A program made the position numbers and the translations under genes. The notes beneath the pieces were generated by a model. That model ran no database searches. It was not told the origin of the DNA and saw only the letters and a list, made by a program, of their open reading frames with translations. A stretch of 64,000 nucleotides of DNA from Hyalella azteca. Its lineage: Eukaryota; Arthropoda; Malacostraca; Amphipoda; Hyalellidae. Below, in pieces: positions 1-10,756 of this stretch. The stretch lies in assembly GCF_000764305.2 (NCBI RefSeq), contig NW_025946489.1:372001-436000 (forward strand). The letters run 5' to 3'. Position 1 is the stretch's first letter. Every line of letters begins with the position of its first letter.

Positions 1-1125
1 GCCGAAACTGTCAAACTGTCTGCCTACAGTCTAAACAATCGAACAATTGACAGTTCAGGTGGCTGGCTGGACAAGACTGTCGTAGAGGCTGCGGTCGGAC
101 AAGCGAAGAGCGTCTTTTGTTTGGCTGGACTCAGCGCTATTGAAGCCTCTTCCAAATGCCCACAAGAATGGCATTGCTTGCGATAATTTTCGATTGTTAC
201 AACCTGTGGCTTATATAAGCAGCCTGTGTTTTGGTATTTATCCACTTACGCTTATTACCTGCTCTACTTGAACTAAGGATTTTAAATAATGCGCCTGAAA
301 ATTACGAGCATTAAATTGTTTCAGTTTAAATTCAAGTTTTTCTGAGCTTATTTCGAAGTTCTGCTGGAATAATTAAATATATGCACTATAGATTCATACA
401 CATACATGATATTAACCTTTTTAGCTTTGCCTCCATTCTTAAATATTTCCCATAAACTGTTAATTAATAAGCCTTTGCAAAGGAGGTATTTGTCATCAAA
501 TCCCAATAAAAATAAAAGTGCCTGAGGACAATTATTGTTGTTATTTATGACTCTTGTTTTCCTGTAAAATATTGATGTTATTCGCGCCTATAATCTACTG
601 CAAGGTTGATGAAGCTGAGATCTTTTATCGTGATTAACATCGTTAACTAATCAACAAATATTTAACCAACTGCAATTTCGTACATTGTTTTTTTTTCACT
701 TAATAATGAAATAAGAACGTGGATTTTACTCATTATATTCACGAAGTTGAACTTCCTGATTAATTTATTTTGGAGTTTCATTTCAATAATTTTTATTAGA
801 ATCTAAGCGGTTGCTTGAAATTATTTTGTTAACAAAGAAATTGTACTATATTGCCAAAACAAAAATAGAGATTTAGTTAATCTTAACTATTAATCATAAA
901 AATCGAGGAAAATTTCATCATAATTTATTTCAGAGCTTCCTTTTTATCCAACTGATACCTTCTGTTTACGGTGAAATTTCATTTTTTTGCACATTTTGTT
1001 ATAAGGTTATCACGAAATCAGCCTTGTGATGATTTAATTGAACTTTTCAGTTTCAGGTGTAAATTATTTGTTTATATAAATTTTATTTATATAAATTTTA
1101 TAATTATTGAACCTCTTTGTTGCAG
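1..1125 (+). other. opa: intron of opa (3' part)
   Basis: Non-coding DNA immediately upstream of the opa terminal exon, ending in a good polypyrimidine tract and AG at 1124-1125. It is AT-rich from about 250 onward. The first 250 bases are less AT-rich and hold a 73-codon open frame on the minus strand that resembles no family I know. No donor site for this intron can be fixed inside the window. Confidence 0.8.
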
Positions 1126-1646
1126 GAGAGAAGCCCTTCAAGTGCGAGTACGAAGGATGTGATCGAAGATTCGCCAACTCATCAGACCGAAAAAAACATT
1201 CGCACGTGCACACCTCCGACAAACCGTACAACTGCAAAGTCCGGGGATGTGATAAGTCTTATACACATCCATCGTCTCTCAGAAAACACATGAAAGTCCA
1301 CGGCAAGAGCCCGCCGCCCTCCGGCAGCGGATACGAAAGCGATGACTCCACAACAACAACCGAAACATCCGCGTCAAATTCCAACATTCCAAGCTCCACA
1401 ACGCAATCATCGGGTCACAGCCAGACCAATATTAATGTTAGTCGTGAATGTTCAGTAAATACCGCTATTTCTTCAGTACCTATTGTTGGTAGTAACAACC
1501 ATAACACCACCACAGCGCATAACGCAAATCTAAGTGAGTGGTACGTGTGTCAAAGTGCCGCTGGAATGCCCACCCCACCGAGCAACGAACACAGTCCAAT
1601 TCCACCCTTGCCTGGAACAATTTTGCCCCCGTCAGCAGTTTACTAG
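1126..1646 (+). CDS. opa: odd-paired (Zic family) zinc-finger transcription factor, terminal exon
   Basis: Last coding exon of an Odd-paired/Zic C2H2 transcription factor, a nuclear DNA-binding protein used in arthropod segmentation and head patterning. The exon opens after a pyrimidine-rich acceptor (ctctttgttgcag) and completes a Gly codon split after its first base, so the intron is phase 1. It starts at the GEKPFKCE linker. Finger 4 (CEYEGC...KKHSHVH) and finger 5 (CKVRGC...RKHMKVH) follow, both C-x4-C/H-x3-H. The invariant stretches [10 protein letters not shown] and [15 protein letters not shown] are present. A Ser/Thr/Asn-rich tail follows, holding [12 protein letters not shown], which matches the conserved C-terminal EWYV motif of Zic proteins. 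The frame ends TAG at 1644-1646. Fingers 1-3 and the N-terminus must lie left of the window. The ATG at 1107 is intronic, not a start. Family assignment is near certain; the ortholog name rests on the arthropod-type finger 5. Confidence 0.94.
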
Positions 1647-2411
1647 CATTCAGCCTTAGTCTTCAGCTGAAATTATCTTTGGAGTGTCAAAGGCAAGCTG
1701 TTTGTAGGTGCTTGGCTATCGAGAATCCTGCTATTAGAATGTCACTGGGGCTCTGTGATCAATGACTGCCGCATTTGAAGAGAAAATTTGCGCTCAATTT
1801 AATACGTGGGCGTCGGAAATACCCACAATTTTTGCATTAATTACACCTGTGCGAGTAAACTGTTCTCATATATTATTATTTTGATGGACCTTTGCAAATC
1901 TTCGTAGATTATTCATTATTTCTCTTCGATTTAGCTAATTTTGATTTCCGACTCTGAATCAAACCATATTCCTTTTCTACGCACACTATTGGTCCAACTT
2001 ACTCGTTGTTTATCGCACTGTTAACCAAGATAATTAAGTATGACAAATTTTGGAACCACGAGCGTGAGTGAATCTTTTTAGTACAATCCATGAAAAATTA
2101 TTTTGATTATCAGCAAGTCAGAAATTGGGCTGTCTCAATTAAATTTTGTGCGAAAATAATTTTTTTCTGACGATAAAACTCAAAATTATGACCCTCTATG
2201 ACTTTTGTGAGGTTCTCGTTACTTTCTTCATCTTCGTCGCAACGAGAAGTTGAAATATCGAGTGCACTTGTTTTTATATTTCACCAGCGACACATGATGG
2301 TGTCACGCGTGCATTATTAGACATTGTAGCTTGTGTAGGAAGGTAAACAAATTGTTTATTAGTGTATAAACGACGTGTACATTCTCATTGAACATATTGT
2401 ACGTAAATAAA
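1647..2411 (+). other. opa: opa 3' UTR with candidate poly(A) signal
   Basis: Sequence after the opa stop has no further coding signal. The first canonical AATAAA on the plus strand is at 2406-2411, about 760 nt after the stop codon, and is a reasonable 3' end. A later AATAAA-like site near 2670 is an alternative. The assignment rests only on position and the hexamer. Confidence 0.4.
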
Positions 2412-5400
2412 CTACATCATTCTCGTAACATCGAAGCTGAAACTAAAATATTTGACGCATTGTTCAAAATTGTTACGAATTTAGGTTCAAAAATGAACGA
2501 AGATGAATCTTGCAAACAATGAAAGTGAGTTGAATATCTAATTATATAATATTTGTGTTTATGTCAGCCACAATTTCTATCATTGACAGACGGTTAATAT
2601 AAAGTCAGGTTACATCGAAGAAAACTTTTCCATTGTAAATTTCATGGAATGCCTGCATAATTAAAAATAAACTTCTAAATTTCAGGATTAAATGAATTTT
2701 CTTTGATGAATTTTTCAAATAATGAATTTTCCCCATTTGGTGATTCTTTAACGCATATAATGAAATTGAAAAGTTATATGAACAGTAAAGTTTATCTCAA
2801 TGAAACACTTTACATGCGATTTACAGCAGATTCAGGGTCATTAATAATATGTTGCGTATTCTCTCTTTAAATCGTTGAAAAAAGTATATTGGTTAAGAAT
2901 TTCTGTTAATTTTAATGGATTTGATATTCACGACGCACTTGATCGCTGTGGTCTATATAGAAGCTCATTAATTTAATGGTTATAAAATGGTTAAGCTCAG
3001 TTCACATTAATTGGTAGCTGTTTGGGATAGTTTTTTTTAACAGAACATTGTATGAACGGACATTCATAGAGTATGAGGTATGGAATATAATACAAAGAGT
3101 ATGACGCATTTTGTTCTCATAAAGTATGAGTTATAAAATGAGCTAGATTTAAGGGCACCACCAAAAGTGCTTTTATTGAACCCATTGCATTTCCTCATAT
3201 CCCAAATATTTTTGTGCTTAATTTAATATTAATACAAAATTTACCGAGTAGCTGAAATTGTTCTTTGGACGTTTAAGGCTATATACCGCGGAGTCTGGGT
3301 CTGCCTTTTAGCGTTCAGGCATGGGCATTGTAACTAATAAGGAATTAATATTTTTCTACGGCTGATTTTTAGAGTTGCCTCTTCATATTACTCTTAATTG
3401 ATAGAAAAGTAACATTAATTTTGGGATAATTAGAAATAATTTCCATCGTGAAATGAGGAAAAACATTATAAGCTGCATTCAACCTAACTGAATATTTACA
3501 ATCTCTTCGTGTTAAAGGTACCATTTACACGAAGGACCTGAGAAACTCATTGCTCCGATTCGTTGGCAAGTATTATTTTTTTAATTGATGTTTTTTCTCA
3601 CTGAATTGTTGCAATGGACGTTATTAGTGGAAACTTTCATGCGTTCTCTGTTGTGTTTGCATTAAAGGAATTTATTGCAAAGATTTCAATCATCTTGTAA
3701 GATGAAGAGCACGGAATTGAGCCAATGTAACTCACTCAACTTGAGAGCTGCGACACCTCGGATGGGCTTGGTGGGTTCCTATAGGAACTTTTCACTAAAC
3801 ACCTACACCTTCACTCCACTCGTAAATGCGATAATAATATGAATTTTTTCATGCGTATACATCTTATTCGCAATAAGTGGACAGTAACAAAAGATATGTG
3901 AACTTTGTATCAAAAGAGTTATGATGAAGAAAAATTTTGCTCATTGCTGCTAATGAATTAGTCGACATATATACATTTTTTGAGGTATTTATCGAGTTCA
4001 CAATTTAAAAAAAAAACATGTAATGCCTCTATCCGGTTCCTTGTGTTAGATATTTGCGACCAAATACCAGTAATTATCTAGCATGCCCACATGTAGAGTG
4101 GAAATACTGAATACTTAGAGTTCCGATAATGACATTGTGCAAGAAATGAGGGTAAACACACGACGTAAATTACTTGACCACCGCTCCAGTGATGGCCAGT
4201 GGTCGGTAGGAGCTAATTAGCTCTAGCCTATACCGCTGGCCATTGGTCGGCCACCTGTAAACCGTCTGTTGCATAAAAATGCGTCCCGGCGCAGATATCA
4301 CCTTACACAAGCTATATGTTCGCGAGTATATATATGGCAACGTCTAGATGTGAGTTGTGAGCAAAGATTTCACGCTATATTGTCTCAAATAACTTGTTTC
4401 AGATTTTGCCGCACGCTCAAATAACCGCCCTCTTTAATTTAGTAGTAATTAATATCAATTAATGGGTAATAATTTTTTAACGCAAATGAGTGTTACTGGT
4501 ACAAGACACTGCCAGTATTACGCATAGACATCAAATTCATCACACTGGGTGTGTTGATATAAGAACCTCATTATAATGGTAGGAATTCTGTACCTTAGAT
4601 TGCATTTGTAGGTTAAATTAATTGATTTTATCTCTGGATGATTGTGTACCTGGCGGGGATTTGATTGCTGAAATACAAATCTTGAATTATCGTGCAGGTT
4701 ACAAATAATAAATTTCGTGATTGATATTTTAGTTCGAGTGAAATCTTAATTCCTGTTCAAATATTTATTTGAATAGCGAAACTAAATGAAATAATTCAAC
4801 ACATTATGCCATTAATTCGTATACATATGAGATATGGCCTTTAAATTTTTTGGAATTTGTTGATGAAATTCCCGTTAACTTCTCCCGTTTCTTTGATGAA
4901 AAAATTCCCATTTCTTTGATGAAATTCTCGTTTCTTTTGATTTATAATGAAGGGCATTTTATGTTAGTAGCAGGAATATTTCATACCGAAAATATTTCCC
5001 CCATATTCAATTCCAGAGAAATTTCCGGAAAATCCAACACGGAACTTTAGAAGAAAAAATGTTTTCGTTTATTTTACTTTGCCAAATTAAGGTAAAAAAA
5101 TATTGTTAAATTAAAAATTGTTTACCAAACACTTCTTCTCAATCCCAATGAAAATCTGACGTAAATTCTTATTCTAATATCTGACTGAACTTTTTTATTT
5201 CATCTCTATAATTTTGTCTATAACACTGGGAAAAATGAGTGCGTCTTTTTTTATATAGCGAAGCACTTAACTAGAACCCTGCGATTGTCATCCTAACCCA
5301 GTTAGGCATGGCAAAAGTTCGTATCAGTGCTACGTCTCCTCTTTGTTCTTACTATGGGTAAAAAAAGTGTTTCAATATTTGGACAATATAACCAGCTCAT

Positions 5401-6271
5401 ATTTCTGAGCGGAAACAGAACTGAACTGCATGATTTAACCTTACTAAAATTTTTATGAAAGCCCATTGGTATCGTAGGGAGTTTTCTGCAGTTGCCTTAA
5501 TGATATTTGTAAGTCTTACATGTGATGTAATGAAGCATATTACGATGCTTTTCAATAAGATGTTCCTGTAAATATATTTTAATTCGATGGTGTATTTATA
5601 ATGTCTACAAGATGTTCACAAACTTCTCTTGATTGCAAGAGGTAATGTGTTTTGCAAGTGATCGTACGCAACTGTTTTCAAATAAAATGTTTGCAATTTG
5701 TATTTTGTTTCAATGCAATTAAGTTTCTAAAAAATCCTGTATATTTTTTTTCGGTGAAATTCAATTGTTCCTCTTTAAAATAAAGCGAAAGAACAGTTCA
5801 ATATATGTTCGAAGATAAATGGATCCAATATGTACATCACATGCAGGATAAACGATAAATGACTAATCACTCAGTTATCGCACCCGTCTTTCGCTCAGAA
5901 CTTCAATGTTTTATTATTACAGAACGTATTATTTCGAATTCAAGAAAAAATCAAATATAAAGAATCAATAATAGCGTTAACTCTCAATTTTAAGTGACTC
6001 CAAAATAATAGCTGAATTAAGTAATCAATTAATTAACCTGTAGAAGCAGCGGAAAAAGGAAAAAATTAATTATGTAAAGATAATTTTGGAATCGAATTTC
6101 ATTTAATATTTATAACATTGTTATGAATTTTCAAATATATAGATAAGCAAGAAACTAGAAGTTAATTCAATAGCATTTTTTAAAACTAATTTATGCGTAG
6201 TAGTATATAACGTATAATATCGAATTAGTTATCTTAAGTAGATGAATTTAGGTTATTCAGATGCTATACCC
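2412..6271. other. AT-rich intergenic DNA downstream of opa
   Basis: I see no exon, RNA gene or transposon here. The stretch is AT-rich and looks single-copy. Two palindromic sites stand out: a 14-bp perfect palindrome at 3775-3788, and an imperfect hairpin at 4191-4248 (listed separately). Enhancers of opa could lie here, but nothing in the sequence shows one. Confidence 0.5.
4191..4248. repeat. imperfect inverted repeat (hairpin)
   Basis: A 14-bp perfect palindrome (gagctaattagctc, 4210-4223) forms the centre. Outside it, cggta (4204-4208) pairs with taccg, and ggccag (4194-4199) pairs with ctggcc (4236-4241), with small bulges. The motifs ggccagtggtcgg and ctggccattggtcgg resemble the core of the GC-rich minisatellite at 18.6-19.3 kb. 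Confidence 0.5.
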
Positions 6272-6415
6272 AAGAAATATAATGATTACCTATTTACTCA
6301 GGCAAGCATAATGATTGCATTTTTACATTGACAAGCAAAATGATTTAATTTTTACCTTGGCAATCAATATGATTGCATATTTTCTAAGGTAGACATAATG
6401 ATTACGTATATTCCC
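6272..6415. repeat. degenerate short tandem repeat (ataatgattgca)
   Basis: About four diverged copies of a unit of roughly 40-50 bp built round caagcataatgattgcat, separated by T-rich spacers. There is no coding sense. Confidence 0.5.
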
Positions 6416-6687
6416 AGTTAAATATGCTGAACATTGAAAAGATATATAAAAGAGTAGGTAAATTTGAATGTGAAAGAACATAAAGTAAACTGTGAAATCG
6501 TTCGTGACGTCACTCTGGTGTTGCTCGCATTGGCAGACGCGAGAAGATATTATCGCTCAGGTTGAATAGGTCGTTTGTCATTGGCCGGCGCAGCGGGGTG
6601 CCGTCCAATCAGAGCCTCTTGATCACCTATTGCAACACATGGATTAATTGAGTAGCGCAAAGAGTGCACGGACTGGCAGGAATGCCG

Positions 6688-7290
6688 GCTCTTCTTACTC
6701 GATATACATTCTGTGCCTCGACGTACACTGCTCTTCTTACTCGATATACATTCTGTGCCTCGGCGTATACTGCTCTCCTTACTCGATATACATTCTGTGC
6801 CTCGGCATACACTGCTCTTCTTACTAGCCGTACATTCTGTGCCTCGACGCACACTGCTCTTCTTACCCGATATACATTCTGTGTCTCGGCGTACACTGCT
6901 CTTCTTACTCGATACACATTCTGTGCCTCGACATACACTGTTCTTCTTACTCGCCGTACATTCTGTGCCTCGGCGCACGCTGCTCATCTTACTCGATACA
7001 CATTCTGTGCCTCGACGTACACTGCTCTTCTTACTCGCCGTACATTCTGTGTCTCGACGTACACTGCTCTTCTTACTCGCCGTACATTCTGTGCCTCGGC
7101 GTACACTGCTTTCCTTATGCTCGCCGTACATTCTGTACCTCGGCATACACTGCTCTTCTTACTCGCCGTACATTCTGTGCCTCGGCGTACACTGCTTTCC
7201 TTATACTCGCCGTACATTCTGTACCTCGGCATACACGTACTGCTCTTCTTACTCGCCGTATACATTCTGTACCTCGACGCAAATTGCCCT
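6688..7290. repeat. minisatellite, 42-bp unit
   Basis: About 14 head-to-tail copies of a 42-bp unit with core cattctgtgcctcggcgtac, followed by actgctcttcttactcg. Some copies carry 1-4 extra bases. The unit is a multiple of three and lacks stops in several frames. This produces overlapping long open frames on both strands (up to 221 codons) that are repeat artefacts, not genes. Confidence 0.95.
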
Positions 7291-7327
7291 CTAACTTTAC
7301 CGCATAGACCGCGCACGGATTTTCAGT

Positions 7328-7450
7328 GACGTGAACTGATGCCAGGTGATGATGTGCCGTGAACTGGTGCCATGTGCTGGTGTGACGTGAACTGATGCCA
7401 TGTGCTGGTGTGCCGTGAACTGATGCCATGTGCTGGTGAGATATGTGAAC
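7328..7450. repeat. minisatellite, 28-bp unit
   Basis: About four copies of a 28-bp unit with core gaactgatgccatgtgctgg, directly after the 42-bp array but unrelated to it. Confidence 0.9.
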
Positions 7451-8035
7451 TCACATTGTAGTCACCAGAAGAAATTTACTCATATTGTAGTACATTTTTT
7501 CTATACGTACCATATGGTAGTGGCAGGTGGAAAACTATATCCTGCAGTAGCAAGCCTTTAATTGAATATATTTGAGAACTCAATTCTAGTAAACTTTGAG
7601 CAATAAACGGTCCTTAATGTTCCTTGAAAATAGATTGACGGTGCAAGAGAACGAGAACAACAAAATTCCTATTAGTTTTTCTACTAAAATGTCTGTGGTT
7701 CTCGAATAGTTGAAAATATAATCATGGTTTGTAATGAATACTTCTATTTGTAGATCCGGATTTATAATTTGTCTTTGCCATTTGAGCACCTAGTAGTTTT
7801 CCGCATTATAAATTCGATATTTGTTCAGCGATGCATACTATGTTGTCGTTTCAGAATTCATCAATGGCTAGGCTGTAAGTGATTTAGTATTTAGGCAGTG
7901 ATTTTCTTTGAAAAATAGATGGATGCTGAAAACAGCTATTAATTTTGACCTGAATATTATCTTCCCGTCGTCCTATATACGGCCGCTCTCCACGTACGAA
8001 AACAACAATAAATAGAACGACACGATGAGGAATTA
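7451..8035. other. intergenic, no feature seen
   Basis: AT-rich DNA between two minisatellites. The only open frame is short (67 codons, minus) and has no recognisable motif. Confidence 0.5.
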
Positions 8036-8268
8036 GAAAATAGGTTATTTCAATTTCGGAGAATTAAGTAATTATTTCTAACATAGAAAATAGGTTATTT
8101 CAATTTCAAAGAATTAAGAAATTATTTTCAACATAGAAAATAGGTTATTTCAATTTCGAGGAATTAAGGAAGTATTTTTAATATAGAAAATAGGTTATTT
8201 CAATTTCGAGGAATTAGGGAATTATTTTTAACATAGAAAATAGGTTATCTCAATTTCGAATAACTGAT
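8036..8268. repeat. minisatellite, 50-bp unit
   Basis: Between four and five copies of a 50-bp AT-rich unit beginning atagaaaataggttatttca. Copies differ by a few substitutions. Confidence 0.93.
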
Positions 8269-8859
8269 GAATCAGTGAGAGTTGTCAATGGCAACCGAAC
8301 AGGAGAAAGTATAAACTCCTATATATAGGACACTTTTGTCGTTCAAGAGGCAGCGTGTGAAACTTCCAAGACGCCACTTACTTCTCTTTCTTGTAGAAAA
8401 GAAATAAATTTCTTAAAATTCTAGTTTTCTTCAGGTTTTATAGAGAAGCTTTGGTCACGGCGGCGACCACCAACACAGGCGTGAGTATCACACCTCGGCC
8501 AGCATTTGTTCGTTGTGAAATAGTGCCAAAATATTGCCCTTTAGAAATTCTCCGGCTGAATGGCTTTAAGTATTTATGACTGCCACTTACGTTCAATACA
8601 ACCTCAATGAACAGGTGCTCGTGCATAGACTCGGCCATGAACAGCAGGCCAGGCTGGAACTTCTATTCGTCTCGGGGTAGAAAATTTTTGGTGAATATAA
8701 CGTGTTTTTTAAAACATCACTCACACGATACAATTGTTTTTTAATATTTTCTAAAATTCAAAAGTGATACTAATTTCAAGAAGACATATCCTGCTTGGAT
8801 GTTCATGTACAACAACAATCAATAAGAAAGAATTTTAAAATGAAAATTTTGCATATCAG

Positions 8860-9097
8860 CAGGGTTGCCAGACGGCCTAGAAACGGCCAAGTCCGCGAAC
8901 AAAAAAGGCCAAAGGAGGCATATAACTAACTATATATTAGTATATCTGTAAGTTCCGGTGTAAAAATTTCAATTCTTTTTGTTTGCAACTTTTAAAATTT
9001 AATTTTGAAGTAACCCTGTCATAATATTTTAGCTGGCCAACGTAATTAAAAAAAGTAAATCGCGGAACAACGAAAAAAAAACAGTCTGGCAACCCAG
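8860..9097. mobile_element. 238-bp MITE with hAT-like terminal inverted repeats
   Basis: The left end reads CAGGGTTGCCAGAC and the right end GTCTGGCAACCCAG, a 14-bp inverted repeat with one mismatch. Poly-A/T and 'gcggaac' tracts inside the ends are also roughly inverted. Flanks catatcag and atcatcag match at 5 of 8 positions, compatible with a decayed 8-bp target duplication. There is no coding capacity. CAGGG ends and 8-bp duplications are typical of hAT elements; assignment to that superfamily is inferred. Confidence 0.65.
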
Positions 9098-9159
9098 ATC
9101 ATCAGAATGAAATTTTATAACCGTGTCAATTTAATTCCACAGTTTACATGCACGTCGAT

Positions 9160-9485
9160 TTTTTCACATACAGGTCGATTATCTACGTACACGCTAATTA
9201 ATTTCTTACACCTCTATTATTTCACATACACTTCCATAACTTCACATGCATAACCATTATTTCACATACACTTCCATAACTTCACATGCATAACCATTAT
9301 TTCACATACACTTCCATCACTTCACATGCATATCCATTATTTCACATGCACTTTCATATATCTTCAATGCACATCATCATTTCACATACACTTCCATAAC
9401 TTCACTTGCATAACCATTATTTCACATACACTTCCAGAACTTCACATGCATATCCATTATTTCACATACACTTCCATAAATTCAA
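9160..9485. repeat. minisatellite, about 40-bp unit
   Basis: Tandem array built from tttcacatacacttccataa and cttcacatgcataaccatta halves. It is irregular at its left edge. The open frame running out of it to 9694 begins in the repeat and has no known domain. Confidence 0.9.
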
Positions 9486-10050
9486 TACACGTCGTTCACT
9501 TTGCGCTCAATTCCGATCGATCGCAACTCAATCCATCAAGTGCGATGGAAATTGAAAATTACAAATGGCGTCAGCAATTTAAACAATTTGTCCGACCCTC
9601 CTTCTTATTGACAATGTTTGGTACCAAACTAATCGAAAATATTAAGTTTGGCAATAAGAAAGGTATCGCGTGCGGTCTCGGATTAAAGCTTTAATCGACA
9701 TCACTCGCTCATATACTTGTACAAAATCTTGGCCGTCTTATCGACGGTCATTACATGGCCGGCGTTTTGCCATCGATAACCAGCAATCGAGTGTAAATAT
9801 GAACACATAATGGTACCAAAACAATGACGAGGAAGAAACTCACTGCGTTGTTCCTACAAAGTACATACACTTAAATAATACAGTATATGCAAATTTGATC
9901 AGATTTTAATAGTCGTATGGAGACTTAGGGTAAATTCTTTAACCCTAATTCTAGTAAGTAAATTAAGAAATTGAGTTTTCTGAAAGTAAAATGTAACAAT
10001 CATCTATCAAATGTAGATATTAACAGCTATTTGCAGATGTCACCAGCTAC
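9486..10050. other. intergenic, no supported gene
   Basis: Contains the end of the frame running from the preceding repeat (stop near 9694) and AT-rich DNA. I recognise no motif. Confidence 0.4.
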
Positions 10051-10055
10051 TAAAA

Positions 10056-10756
10056 ACGTCAGCTGTAGAACATCAGCTGCAGAACAGCAGCTGTAAAGAA
10101 CACCAGCTGTAGAGAACAGCAGCTATAGAGAACAGCAGCTAGAGTGAACAGCAGCTGTAGAGAACAACAGTTACAGATCAGCAGCTATGTAAAACACCAG
10201 ATGCAGAGAATGTCATCTGTAAAGAACACCAGCTGTAGAGAACACCAGCTGTAAAGAACACCAGCTGTAGAGAACCCCAGCTGTAGAGAATACAAGCTGT
10301 AGAGAACACCAAGTGTAGAGAACAGCAGCTATAGAGAACACCAGCTGTAGAGAACAGCAGCTGTAGAGAACAACAGCTGTAGAGAACAACAGCTGTAGAG
10401 AATACAAGCTGTAGAGAACACCAAGTATAGAGAACACCAGCTGTAGAGAACACCAAGTGTAGAGAACACCAGCTGTAGAGAACACCAGCTGTAGAGAACA
10501 CCAGCTTTAGAGAACACCAGCTGTAGAGAACACCAGCTGTAGAGAACACCAGCTTTAGAGAACACCAGCTGTAGAGAACACCAGCTATAAAGAACACCAG
10601 CTGTAGAGAACACCAGCTATAGAGAACACCAGCTGCAGAGAACACCAGCTGCAGAGAACACCATCCGTAGAGTACACCAGCTGTAGTGATCACCAGCTGC
10701 AGAACACCAGCTGCAGAACACCAGCTGTAGAGAACACCAGCTGCAGAACACCAGTT
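10056..10756. repeat. minisatellite, 16-bp unit with CAGCTG core
   Basis: Roughly 40 copies of a 16-bp unit, agagaacaccagctgt. Many copies keep the palindromic E-box core CAGCTG. Variants include caagtgt, cagctata and cagctttag. The period is not a multiple of three, yet the unit lacks stops on the minus strand, so all three minus frames stay open (up to 199 codons). These frames are artefacts. Confidence 0.95.

Noticed and set aside
1107..1125. Start codon for the zinc-finger frame at 1107
   Set aside because: It precedes a clear acceptor; the fingers upstream in every Zic protein require earlier exons.
6550..7429. Overlapping long frames of up to 221 codons on both strands
   Set aside because: All lie in the 42-bp and 28-bp minisatellites; frames stay open because the unit lacks stops, not because of coding.
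8280..8700. Possible LTR (TATA-like and AATAAA-like motifs near 8.32-8.41 kb)
   Set aside because: No matching second LTR, primer-binding site or polyprotein was seen.
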